Source: Rhodeus uyekii (lineage: Eukaryota; Chordata; Actinopteri; Cypriniformes; Acheilognathidae). Taken from it: a stretch of DNA of 64,000 nt. Positions 36,701 to 42,274 of the stretch are shown piece after piece. The notes under the pieces were generated by a model. That model worked only from the letters and a program-made list of their open reading frames with translations, did not search any database and was not told the DNA's origin. The DNA is taken from positions 2,209,001 through 2,273,000 of the forward strand of contig JAWRVZ010000103.1 of assembly GCA_037043235.1 (NCBI GenBank), given 5' to 3'. Every line of letters starts with the position of its first letter. Positions within the stretch are counted from its first letter, which is position 1. The position numbers and the translations under genes are program-made.

Positions 36701-39637
36701 TCTTCGAGACAGAATCACGCGGCTCGGTGATATGCAGTATCAGCTCGATGAGGATGGCATGCTTGCGCAGAGGGGCTCAGATATCTTCGAGTACAACTCC
36801 AAAGGTCTTCTCGAACGAGCTTACAGCCGCACGGCAGGGGGATGGAGTGTCCGCTACCGCTACGATGGCTTGGGCCGCCGGGTCTCCCGCAGAACTAGTG
36901 AAGGCGAGCATCAGCAATACTTCTACGCTGACTTGAACTACCCCACCCGGGTCACTCATGTTTATAACCACTCGAGAGCTGAAATCACCTCCTTCTACTA
37001 TGACCTGCAGGGTCATCTGTTTGCTATGGAGGTCAGCGGTGGGGAGGAATACTACATCGCCTCTGACAACGTGGGCACACCGCTGGCCATTTTCAGCAGC
37101 AATGGGCAGATGGTCAAGCAGATGCAGTACACAGCATATGGTGAGATCTACTATGATTCCAACCTGGATTTCCAGCTCATATTGGGCTTTCATGGAGGGC
37201 TTTATGATCCTCTCACAAAGCTGGTGCACTTCGCCCAGAGAGACTACGACGTGCTGGCAGGACGATGGATTGCACCTGACCACACTTTGTGGCCGAAGAT
37301 CGGCAAAGAGCCAGCTCCGTTCAACCTGTATATGTTCAAGAACAACAATCCACTCAGCGATATGATTGATGTGAAAAACTATGTGACAGGTGGGAGGGGG
37401 ATCAAACTTTCTGCTTTGTATTTATGGGCTGAACTTAGAAGTTCTGACTCACATTAGTTCCTATGACATTTTTTTACTCTGTTTTGTCTCGCAGATGTGA
37501 AGAGTTGGCTGGTTATGTTTGGCTTCCAGCTCAGCAACATCATACCAGGGTTTCCTAGACACTCACTTTATTTTGTTGACCCTCCTTATGAGATAATTGC
37601 CAGTCAGGACTCTGATAACACTCAGGTGAGTTTGAGTTTGCTCCTCTTTCAATTCAAATCATTTGTCAACATTTGGTGAGCAAATGGCTTTACCAGTCAT
37701 TTTTTTTCTATATTTTCCCTAACCACAAAATGTTCAGAATAATCAGTTGTATTTTTATATTTTCCATTAGTGTTTGTATGATTCATTTATTGTAGTATGA
37801 CCCTTTTTGTTTTTAAAAGGAATTTGCCAAATGTTTTAATTAGAGAGATGTGAAATATTGTTTTAGTTTTTTGTTTGTTTTACAAAATAACTTTTTTTCA
37901 GCAAGGATGCATTAAAGTGACAGTAATGACATTTATAAAGTTACAAAATATTTCTAATTTTTAATCTAACACTGCTCAAGCATTGAACTTTCTATTAATC
38001 AAAAACTCAAGAAGCATATACTTTTTAAGAAACATATTGACAAAGACCGTTTGATCACAAAATCAGCAGTCAGCATTTCTAAAGCACCAAATCCAAATAC
38101 AGTAATACCTTGGTTTACGAGTGACTTACGAGCAAATCGGTGTACGAGCCGATTCAGCGTCTTCGTGCGCATTTTTAGTGGAAATATCCTAACGACAGCC
38201 TCTCATAAAGCCCATCACCCCTTCACTCGTTCATTCTCTCAGCGTCGCTCGGTTTGGTTCATCATTCACCACAGTGATACTTTTATAAGTGATTTACAGC
38301 GGTTTTACCTCGTGTTGTTAACATTAATTGTGATCGCTATTGTTCACGTAGTGAAATATATACGTACAGTACAGCATATAGACAATGACCTCAAGATGAG
38401 TAAGAAAGTAGGGATGAAATTCTCCTTGTAAGCAGTAAAACCCTCCTCTCGTCTCCTTCACACCAGCAGCGACGCTACTCAAAGATAAAGTGTGCGTTAC
38501 AGTAAATTGTCAAGTATTTTTAGAGTTGAATTGTCAATTATTAATTAGTATTTATATGAGATCTTAATGGTTATAATTTTAACTGTAATTAATAGGATAA
38601 AACCAAAAAAATATTTAAAATGGGCATTTATGGTCGTGTGGAATGATTCGAGTGATTTTTAGTGCATACTTATGGAAAAAAAAATTTGTTGCACAAGAAT
38701 TTTGGCTTTCGAGCTCTTGGAACGAATTAAACTCGTAATCCGAGGTATTACTGTAATTTAGGTTTGTTAGGCAATAAAATCTTGAGGATCAGAGTTGAGA
38801 ACCCCTGCATTAGACACATCTGTCAACCTTTAACTGATGTGAATCATTACTGTGGAACCTCTTTATCAGGTGTTACTAACTATTCATCCCACTTTACAGC
38901 TCTTCACTGGAGTTCAGCATTCAGTGGACAGACACAACCAGGCCTTCATGGTTCTTGAGGGGAAGCGGCTCAATAAACTGCGGCGTGCCAAGCGTGACAA
39001 GCCCGGTTACTGGTTTGGCACCAGCACCCCCATTGTGGGGAAAGGCATGATGCTCGCTATCAGAGATGGCCATGTATTGACAGACCTGTCCAGCTCAGCT
39101 AGCGACGACAGTCGCAAAATTTCACAGATCCTCAGCAATGCCATCTACCTGGAAGGCACTCATTATACCATTGATGGCCGGGATTGCCACTTCTTTGTGA
39201 AGCTCGGACTAGCTGACAGCGACCTGCTGGCGCTGGGTCTCAGCAGTGGCCACAAGATGCTGGAGAGCGGCATAAACGTGACGATCAGCGGACGCTCTCG
39301 CCGCGGCGTCACTCTAGAAATCCACTCCACCAAACTCACATACAGCGTCCGATACGGGCTGTCAGCAGAGGTACTGGAAAAGGAGCGGAGCCGCGTATTG
39401 GAGCAGGCCCATCAGAGGGCGCTGTCCGGAGGCTGGTTCAGGGAGCAGCAGCAAGCACGAGAGGGCAGGGAAGGAGGGCGTGCGTGGGCCGAAAATGAGA
39501 AGCAACAACTGTTAGCGCTAGGGAAGGTCGCAGGCTATGAGGGCTACTACGTGTTGCCGGTGGAGCAGTACCCCGAACTGGCAGACAGCAGCGCTAACAT
39601 CCAGTTCCTCAAACAGAACGAGATGGGCAAGAGGTAA
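5113..39637 (+). CDS. tenm2: Teneurin-2 (partial, 22 exons, 3' end complete)
   Basis: This is a large single-pass type II cell-surface adhesion protein of neurons that pairs with latrophilins and other teneurins across synapses. The 22 exons listed below all have AG/GT borders. They sum to 6953 bases: two bases completing a split codon, then 2316 codons and a TAA, with no frame break. Domain order is lower ectodomain (first two exons), eight EGF repeats, an FN-plug/beta-sandwich region, an NHL propeller, a long YD-repeat barrel, an Rhs-type core (RDYDVLAGRW), and a Tox-GHH/TCAP tail ending GKR. From memory human TENM2 is about 2774 residues, so roughly 460 N-terminal residues are missing upstream. 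I chose tenm2 over the other paralogues from the tail, the overall wording and the neighbouring mat2b and cystm1. A fish-specific duplicate (a/b) cannot be told apart here. Confidence 0.93.
5440..5612 (+). repeat. Abundant carp-type interspersed repeat
   Basis: It has the wording gatttactcaccctaatgtcg ttccaac, with acaaatgagatattc, which I recognise as very common in cyprinid introns. It is related to 45785-46010. Confidence 0.5.
6667..6862 (+). CDS. tenm2: tenm2 exon w2: pre-EGF ectodomain
   Basis: The borders are cttcag|TATGAC and CTAG|gtacac. It encodes YDYMERLDGKEKW, SPRERRSIQT and YLDPGTWHLAFYNDGKEKE, the segment just ahead of the EGF repeats. It ends one base into an Asp codon completed by the next exon. 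Confidence 0.93.
7140..7395 (+). repeat. LINE-type (L2/CR1-like) 3' tail
   Basis: It has the wording tgccgtcgcatcatccaggt, then gataaagcgctatataaatg and a short ATT repeat end (attattattat), typical of fish L2/CR1-type 3' tails. There is no reverse transcriptase sequence. Confidence 0.5.
7446..7800. repeat. Probable DNA-element fragment
   Basis: It starts tgtcacggtcttgtctcg, like the inverse of the right end of 9330-9617, and continues in CT-rich low-complexity wording. No right end is found. Confidence 0.35.
9330..9617. mobile_element. Short inverted-ended DNA element
   Basis: The imperfect inverted ends are tgtcgcacttgtgta and catgacaagactgtgaca, within AT repeats. The body (gtcagtccaaacaaagacac) has no coding frame. 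It resembles the wording of the 1789-2580 type. Confidence 0.45.
9727..9776. repeat. AT microsatellite
   Basis: A continuous (AT)n run of about 50 bases. Confidence 0.9.
10702..10803 (+). CDS. tenm2: tenm2 exon w3: EGF repeat 1
   Basis: This is a short 102-base exon with borders ctcag|ATTCGG and AAAG|gtaccg. It encodes one EGF repeat with six cysteines (ECPQNCHGNGEC through FHGSDCSK). Both ends are in phase 1, the usual EGF-exon phase. Confidence 0.92.
11055..11210 (+). repeat. tRNA-derived SINE, copy 1
   Basis: It has a tRNA-like head with a B-box (ggttcgattcccag) and an anticodon-like ttgcaa, then the common tail gcaagaactgatta ... gtctgccaaatgcataaatg. It is not a functional tRNA because its stems do not pair. 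Confidence 0.75.
11394..11912 (+). mobile_element. pogo/Tigger-like element (truncated right end)
   Basis: It starts at a TA with cagtaataccttgagatacg, followed by repeated gatacgagc words. The right side has ttatgggaaaaatgatttga and gagttacgagctccgtcc but no clean inverted end. It has no transposase and shares its sequence, inverted, with 56796-58533. Confidence 0.65.
13300..14530 (+). repeat. Local tandem duplication, about 2.3 units
   Basis: The block around ttgattagggtgacatta recurs at 13372, 13850 and 14411, with matching flanks (caaaattccaccagaggttt, ctttaatctggttcatctga). The units are about 480 and 560 bases apart and diverged by indels. They sit in the tenm2 intron before exon w4. 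Confidence 0.75.
14798..14992 (+). CDS. tenm2: tenm2 exon w4: EGF repeats 2 and 3
   Basis: The borders are ttgcag|TGGCCT and GAAG|gtaacg. In EGF 2 one of the usual cysteines is a tyrosine (CSGNGQYSKG). In the teneurin family this leaves an unpaired cysteine used for disulfide-linked dimers. EGF 3 (CVDPSCGGHGTC to GESCEE) has a full set. Confidence 0.94.
15294..15494 (+). CDS. tenm2: tenm2 exon w5: EGF repeats 4 and 5
   Basis: The borders are tctccag|TGGATT and ACGG|gtgcgt. EGF 4 runs VDCLDPTCSGHGSC onward. EGF 5 has Tyr where a Cys is expected (CNGHGAYSPDTG), the second dimerisation site of teneurins, and ends with SCDPNWMGPDC. Confidence 0.94.
15752..16955 (+). mobile_element. pogo/Tigger-like element with nested hAT
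   Basis: It is bordered by TA, with left cagtaattagtagtgtacga and right accgaggttttactg. It has many tacgag words and shares its body with 25559-25850 and 38100-38753. A hAT element interrupts it at 16124-16611. Confidence 0.75.
16124..16611. mobile_element. Short non-autonomous hAT element
   Basis: The ends are cagttgtgggcaaacta and tagtttgcccacccctg. The flanking 8-base duplication is CTCTAATC/CTCTAAGC (one mismatch). Length is 488 bases, with no coding frame. Confidence 0.82.
17165..17290 (+). repeat. Carp-type repeat, fifth (partial) copy
   Basis: It keeps only the end part (catttatttgaaatagacgt ... tttaatgcatccttgctt). Confidence 0.45.
17548..17733 (+). CDS. tenm2: tenm2 exon w6: EGF repeats 6 and 7
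   Basis: The acceptor follows a (TC) tract, ctccag|AGGTGT, and the donor is ATCG|gtacac. It encodes two EGF modules (EVCSADCGSHGVC and LCNPQCVKHGTC to GEHCTI). The boundary after EHCTI is where an optional insert (site A) occurs in some teneurins. I did not identify one in the following intron. Confidence 0.93.
18369..18515 (+). CDS. tenm2: tenm2 exon w7: EGF repeat 8
   Basis: The borders are tttcag|ATGGTT and GGAG|gtaaga. It encodes DGCPGLCNGNGQC through WRGPGCSVAMETSC and then acidic residues (DNKDNEG). This is the last EGF repeat and the start of the Cys-rich linker. Confidence 0.93.
19216..19701 (-). mobile_element. Palindrome-ended repeat family, copy B
   Basis: 486 bases bordered by TA, with ends ccgtattttcctgcatataa and tatatgcgggaaaatacgg. 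Its orientation is opposite to copies A and C. It lies in the tenm2 intron between w7 and w8. Confidence 0.85.
20478..20535 (+). repeat. SINE tail fragment
   Basis: Only the tail (gtcactttggataaaagcgt) is present, with no tRNA-like head. Confidence 0.5.
20653..20890 (+). mobile_element. Tigger-like element, left fragment
   Basis: It begins cagtggaatccacttatctc at a TA and matches the left part of 23081-23950 before losing similarity. A hAT-like right end (ggggttggggaccactg) lies just before it, ending at 20625. Confidence 0.65.
22005..22365 (+). repeat. Carp-type repeat with catgatccttcagaaatcat core
   Basis: It contains the core catgatccttcagaaatcat and ends with tttaatgcatccttgctgaa, both hallmarks of a high-copy cyprinid repeat. 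Other diverged copies are listed separately. Confidence 0.6.
22645..22855 (+). CDS. tenm2: tenm2 exon w8: Cys-rich linker to beta-sandwich
   Basis: The borders are gctcag|ATGGTC and CCAG|gtacct. It encodes DGLVDCMDPDCC, the CRGSRDPL turn and DSTHIIPGINPFN, the conserved join between the EGF stalk and the globular superfold. Confidence 0.92.
22943..23062 (+). CDS. tenm2: tenm2 exon w9: FN-plug/TTR-like region
   Basis: The borders are gtgcag|CCTGGC and GGCAC|gtgagt. It encodes SLIRGQVLTSDGTPLVGVNV and the TRQDGT turn of a carboxypeptidase-regulatory-like fold. A transposon begins only 18 bases after its 5' splice site. Confidence 0.92.
23081..23950 (+). mobile_element. Tigger-like element filling a tenm2 intron
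   Basis: 870 bases between TA dinucleotides, with ends cagtggaacccatttatctc and gagataaccgggttccactg. Short open stretches inside (such as 23381-23581) may be transposase debris, but I cannot match them. It leaves only 18 bases to the upstream donor and 75 to the downstream acceptor. Confidence 0.85.
24026..24287 (+). CDS. tenm2: tenm2 exon w10: TTR-like region, continued
   Basis: The acceptor is ccctag|TTTTGA and the donor is CCAG|gtgctt. It encodes FDLVANGG, RFERAPFLSQERTVWLPWN and CDLSGFVRPDP. It completes the Thr codon split by the preceding intron and ends in phase 0. Confidence 0.92.
24598..24865 (+). CDS. tenm2: tenm2 exon w11: beta-sandwich region
   Basis: The borders are gtacag|GTCCTT and TTGG|gtaagt. 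It encodes VLHEQVEIPG, LSSRTSGYLSLLKV and HLMVAVEGHLLQKWF, ahead of the propeller, and ends in phase 1. Confidence 0.92.
25208..25351 (+). CDS. tenm2: tenm2 exon w12: beta-sandwich to propeller
   Basis: The borders are ctttag|TGTCTG and AGTG|gtatga. It encodes SVGYEYETCPSQILWEKRT and NLGGWSLDKHH, and both ends are in phase 1. Confidence 0.92.
25559..25850 (+). mobile_element. pogo/Tigger-like element, left part only
   Basis: It begins cagtaatgcctcggtttacg at a TA and follows the 38100-38753 copy to about 25850. It then runs into the right end of a different element (gcgccttataatccggtgcg ... acggaaaatacg, to about 25930), so two fragments are joined. Confidence 0.65.
26167..26292 (-). repeat. 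tRNA-derived SINE, copy 2
   Basis: Reverse orientation of the 11055 type: tail gacagacgcttttatccaaa, then head ggatcgaacccatgacct and gctctactaattg. Confidence 0.78.
26874..27126 (+). CDS. tenm2: tenm2 exon w13: NHL propeller, first blade
   Basis: The borders are acatag|GAATTC and CTCAG|gtaaca. It encodes GILHKGSGENIF, MGNGRRRSISCPSC and the first NHL-like blade (AVACDGEGNLYVGDLNFVRR). The next junction is the family's splice site B. Confidence 0.92.
27419..27655 (+). repeat. Carp-type repeat, second copy
   Basis: It has the same core (catgatccttcagaaatcat) as 22005-22365, in the intron after tenm2 exon w13. Confidence 0.58.
28381..28613 (+). CDS. tenm2: tenm2 exon w14: NHL propeller, second blade
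   Basis: The borders are tccatag|CAACAG and AGAG|gtgatg. It encodes HKYYLAVDPVSGSLFLSDS and GTGEQCVPFDEARCGDGGKA. It joins directly in frame to the previous exon without the short optional insert. Confidence 0.92.
29312..29440 (+). repeat. tRNA-derived SINE, copy 3
   Basis: Same family: cttgcaacggcaaggtcgtg, B-box-like ggtttgattcccag, and tail gataaaagtgtctgccaaat. It lies 110 bases before tenm2 exon w15. Confidence 0.75.
29550..29704 (+). CDS. tenm2: tenm2 exon w15: NHL propeller, third blade
   Basis: The borders are catgcag|GTGTTG and CCAG|gttgta. It encodes GVALDKNGLMYFVDATMIRKV and DLTAVRPLSCDSSMDVSQ, and ends in phase 0. Confidence 0.92.
30088..30117. repeat. AAGA microsatellite
   Basis: About seven AAGA units, in the intron before tenm2 exon w16. 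Confidence 0.85.
30851..31725 (+). CDS. tenm2: tenm2 exon w16: rest of propeller and start of YD barrel
   Basis: This is an 875-base exon with borders cttcag|GTACGT and TACGA|gtgagt. It carries three more NHL blades (around WPTDLAINPMDNSLYVLENN, IAISHSGVLYIAETDEKRI and LAVSPDGTLYIADLNNIRV), a Cys cluster (CDCKNDVNCNC) between the last two, and then the first YD-type strands (LYNFTYGLDGE). Confidence 0.94.
32300..32690 (+). repeat. Tandem duplication, 186-base unit, two copies
   Basis: ttaaagctgaaaacttaatc starts at 32346 and 32532. The shared sequence runs through gaggtttaagttgaaatgct and tatatttttaaaatgacaaa in both units with few differences. It lies just before tenm2 exon w17. Confidence 0.8.
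32778..32953 (+). CDS. tenm2: tenm2 exon w17: YD repeats
   Basis: The borders are tcacag|CTATGA and CAAG|gtacac. It encodes YDSEGRLTNVTYPTGVVTSL, NSNRDDDVTVITNLSSVEA and ends in phase 1. Confidence 0.92.
33785..34205 (-). repeat. Carp-type repeat, third copy
   Basis: Inverse wording (gcaaggatgctaagt, acatttataatgttacaaat, caaatcagaatgatt) of the 22005 family, diverged. Confidence 0.5.
34334..34569 (+). CDS. tenm2: tenm2 exon w18: YD barrel
   Basis: The borders are ttacag|ATCAAG and GCGC|gtaagt. It encodes DQVRNSYQLYHNGTLRVSYA and NSIEWRMRKELTKGKVTVFG, and ends in phase 0. Confidence 0.92.
34721..35266 (+). mobile_element. Palindrome-ended repeat family, copy C
   Basis: 546 bases bordered by TA, with ends ccgtatttccccgcatataa and tatatgcgggggaaatacag. 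It is the fullest uninterrupted copy and serves as the empty-site reference for the DIRS insertion in copy D. Confidence 0.85.
35363..35659 (+). CDS. tenm2: tenm2 exon w19: YD barrel
   Basis: The borders are ccgcag|GTCCAC and CAAA|gtgagt. It encodes NLLSIDYDRNTRTEKIYDDH, RKFTLRIIYDAQGRP and GKVWSFSYMDK. It lies 96 bases downstream of the repeat at 34721-35266. Confidence 0.92.
35769..37389 (+). CDS. tenm2: tenm2 exon w20: main YD-repeat exon (1621 bases)
   Basis: The borders are ctgcag|TCCATG and ACAG|gtggga. It holds most of the YD-repeat barrel, with repeated YD/G/R motifs, and the Rhs-type core (GGLYDPLTKLVHF, QRDYDVLAGRW). Two pieces of this exon (about 36470-36612 and 36921-37003) reappear in altered form in mat2b intron 1 at 60124-60309. 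Confidence 0.95.
37495..37625 (+). CDS. tenm2: tenm2 exon w21: C-terminal linker in the barrel
   Basis: The borders are tcgcag|ATGTGA and CTCAG|gtgagt. It encodes DVKSWLVMFGFQLSNIIPGF and YFVDPPYEII, the segment that threads inside the barrel. Confidence 0.92.
37890..38097 (-). repeat. Carp-type repeat, fourth copy
   Basis: Inverse wording (cagcaaggatgcattaaag, gacatttataaagttac), cut off by the pogo-like element at 38100. Confidence 0.5.
38100..38753 (+). mobile_element. pogo/Tigger-like element, complete short copy
   Basis: 654 bases between TA dinucleotides, with ends cagtaataccttggtttacg and gtaatccgaggtattactg. It has no transposase and lies in the last tenm2 intron. Confidence 0.85.
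38900..39637 (+). CDS. tenm2: tenm2 last exon: Tox-GHH domain and TCAP
   Basis: The acceptor is ttacag|CTCTTC and the stop is TAA at 39635-39637. It encodes the tail: TGVQHSVDRHNQAF, an RRAKRDK basic patch, GYWFGTSTPIVGKGMM, the Tox-GHH-like fold (HYTIDGRDCHFFVKLG), a charged helix, and the C-terminal peptide region (GYEGYYVLPVEQYPELADSS) ending GKR. In the family this last stretch corresponds to the teneurin C-terminal associated peptide, and the Gly-Lys-Arg end resembles an amidation/cleavage signal. Confidence 0.94.
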   Translation, partial: LFTGVQHSVDRHNQAFMVLEGKRLNKLRRAKRDKPGYWFGTSTPIVGKGMMLAIRDGHVLTDLSSSASDDSRKISQILSNAIYLEGTHYTIDGRDCHFFVKLGLADSDLLALGLSSGHKMLESGINVTISGRSRRGVTLEIHSTKLTYSVRYGLSAEVLEKERSRVLEQAHQRALSGGWFREQQQAREGREGGRAWAENEKQQLLALGKVAGYEGYYVLPVEQYPELADSSANIQFLKQNEMGKR

Positions 39638-40700
39638 CAGAGTTCAGCTGTTGCTGATGCCACACCATCTCCTACGGAGAGAAACAGCAGAGCGCTGCAG
39701 AGCCGTTTCCCAAAAACGGAGAACCGGCAGCCAGCAGCAAGGACACTATGACCCAATATTGAGAAAAAAAAAGCACTTGTGAACAATGATTTTGTAGTGA
39801 CATTTTGACTTTATAGAAAGTGGTAAATATTTTCTAGTCGTTTCAAACAGGCTGTGAGTGGCGGATGTTCATGTGATGATAGTGTGATGGCTCACTGCTT
39901 TGGTTTTTCATGACTGCACATCAAACCACTACAGAAAATCACAATCCATCCGTTCACCACACTCTCCGGCCGCATTACCCAATAAAATTGCGTCACCTGC
40001 TCTCAGACGTGTTTGTGAAACTACACTCACACGTTCAAAAGGAACGCCAGCATCTCGACATTTTCAGTATCGTTCCTCGTGAATTTTCCCTTTGTGATGA
40101 TTTCAATTGCTCCGTGCGAGGCTGAGCTTCTGATTGGCCTTCGTTGGATGTGTTGATCACCATCTTTCCTCTTCTGTTCGCAATATATGACAATCACAAC
40201 AGGGGATGATCGATAAAATGTACATGTGACTGCTGTTTTGTATAATATGTAAGAGAGATTATTGATTGTCTGGGTTTTTTATTATTATTTTATTAATTTA
40301 AATTCAACTTGGCGGGTGATAACAGATGAAAGCGTAATATATATCTATATATATATTGTTTTTTTAAGTCTTTTAAAACTGTGAAACATACTACACGTGT
40401 AAAATATTCCCATTGACTCAACAGTTTGGGTGTGTTAAATCAAGAACATTTTGAGGAAGTGGCGTCATCGTTACGTTATGTGAAAATCCATTGCAAGACT
40501 CATCGCAGAGGTTCTTTTCTTTGAATATTACGAACGCTAAAGCAGACATTGGCCGTTTTTCTTTATTGATGTAGAATCTCTTCTGACTGTGGTCAAGTCA
40601 GTGTGGATATGAGCTTCATCTAGTAAAGTTACACTCAGACACCAGTGGAAGGAGGTTCTTTGGAAATTCTATGAAAATAAAAACATTTGCATTTGTACTT
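39638..40700 (+). other. tenm2: tenm2 3' untranslated region
   Basis: This is AT-rich sequence after the tenm2 stop with no credible coding frame. An AATAAA occurs at 39981-39986 and another at 40676-40681. The latter is followed by T-rich sequence and is the more likely main poly(A) signal. The exact cleavage site is inferred. Confidence 0.6.
40676..40681 (+). terminator. Probable poly(A) signal of tenm2
   Basis: A canonical AATAAA lies about 1.04 kb after the tenm2 stop and 44 bases before the start of a Tc1-like transposon. Confidence 0.55.
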
Positions 40701-40724
40701 TTTGACTTTGAATTATTTCCTTTA

Positions 40725-42274
40725 CAGGGAGTGCAGAATTATTAGGCAAATGAGTATGTTGACCACATCATCCTTGTTATGCATGCTGTCTTACTCCAAG
40801 CTGTATAGGCTGGAAAGCCTACTACCAATTAAGCATATTAGGTGATGTGCATCTCTGTAATGAGAAGGGGTGTGGTCTAATGACATCAACACCCTATATC
40901 AGGTGTGCATAATTATTAGGCAACTTCCTTTCCTTTGGCAAAATGGGTCAAAAGAAGGACTTGACAGGCTCAGAAAAGTCAAAAATAGTGAGATTTATTG
41001 CAGAGGGATGCAGCAGTCTTAAAATAGCCAAGCTTCTGAAGCGTGATCATCGAACAATCAAGCAATTCATTCAAAATAGTCAACAGGGTCGCAAGAAGCG
41101 TGCGGAAAAACCAAGGCGCAAAATAACTGCCCGTGAACTGAGAAAAGTCAAGCGTGCAGCTGCCAAGATGCCACTTGCCACCAGTTTGGCCATATTTCAG
41201 ATCTGCAAAATCACTGGAGTGCCCAAAAGCACAAGGTGTGCAATACTCAGAGACATGGCCAAGGTAAGAAAGGCAGAAAGTCGACCACCACTGAACAAGA
41301 CACACAAGCTGAAACGTCAAGACTGGGCCAAGAAATATCTCAAGACTGATTTTTCTAAGGTTTTATGGACTGATGAAATGAGAGTGAGTCTTGATGGGCC
41401 CGTGGCTGGATTGGTAAAGGGCAGAGAGCTCCAGTCCGACTCAGATGCCAGCAAGGTGGAGGTGGAGTACTGGTTTGGGCTGGTATCATCAAAGATGAGC
41501 TTGTGGGGCCTTTTCGGGTTGAGGATGGAGTCAAGCTCAACTCCCAGTCCTACTGCCAGTTTCTGGAAGACACCTTCTTCAAGCAGTGGTACAGGAAGAA
41601 GTCTGCATCCTTCAAGAAAAACATGATTTTCATGCAGGACAATGCTCCATCACACGCGTCCAAGTACTCCACAGCATGGCTGGCAAGAAAGGGTATAAAA
41701 GAAGAAAATCTAATGATATGGCCTCCTTGTTCACCTGATCTGAACCCCATTGAGAACCTGTGGTCCATCATCAAATGTGCGATTTACAAGGAGGGAAAAC
41801 AGTACACCTCTCTGAACAGTGTCTGGGAGACTGTGGTTGCTGCTGCACGCAATGTTGATGGTGAACAGATCAAAACACTGACAGAATCCATGGATGGCAG
41901 GCTTTTGAGTGTCCTTGCAAAGAAAGGTGGCTATATTGGTCACTGATTTGTTTTTGTTTGGTTTTTGAATGTCAGAAATGTATATTTGTGAATGTTGAGA
42001 TGTTATATTGGTTTCACTGGTAAAAATAAATAATTTAAATGGGTATAAATTAGTTTTTTGTTAAGTTGCCTAATAATTATGCACAGTAATAGTCACCTGC
42101 ACACACAGATATCCCCCTAAAAAAGCTAAAACTAAAAACTACTTAAAATATTGATACAAAAATATTCAGCTTTGATATTAATGAGTTTTTTGTGTTCAGT
42201 GAGAACATGGTTGTTGTTCAATAATAAAATTAATCCTCAAAAATACAACTTGCCTAATAATTCTGCACTCCCTC
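40725..42274 (+). mobile_element. Tc1-like transposon with IR/DR ends
   Basis: 1550 bases bordered by TA. The outer ends carry agggagtgcagaattattag inverted at the right. The core word taattattaggcaac recurs inside each end (about 40904-40925 and, inverted, 42063-42086), the paired-repeat layout seen in Tc1-like elements such as Sleeping Beauty. It carries one transposase gene with a single frameshift and sits just beyond the tenm2 poly(A) signal. Confidence 0.92.
40943..41946 (+). pseudogene. Tc1-like transposase, one frameshift
   Basis: A cut-and-paste DDE transposase. The N-terminal half (40943-41400) has paired helix-turn-helix segments (KSKIVRFIAEGCSSLKIAKL, FQICKITGVPKSTRCAILRD), a basic linker (RRKITAREL) and the first catalytic Asp in VLWTDEMR. 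From 41401 the coherent frame changes register (GWIGKGQRAPVRL, GGGGVLVWAGIIKDEL) and runs to the stop at 41946, carrying the second Asp (FMQDNAPSHAS) and the Glu (LNPIENLW). I count 37 residues between them (DD37E). The break lies in a gatgggcccgtgg word, and a short deletion between direct repeats is the likely cause (inferred from the remembered family sequence). Confidence 0.88.

Noticed and set aside
36192..37283. Two minus-strand open frames of 153 and 168 codons
   Set aside because: They are antisense to the long tenm2 exon w20 and follow its codon pattern; no start context or homology.
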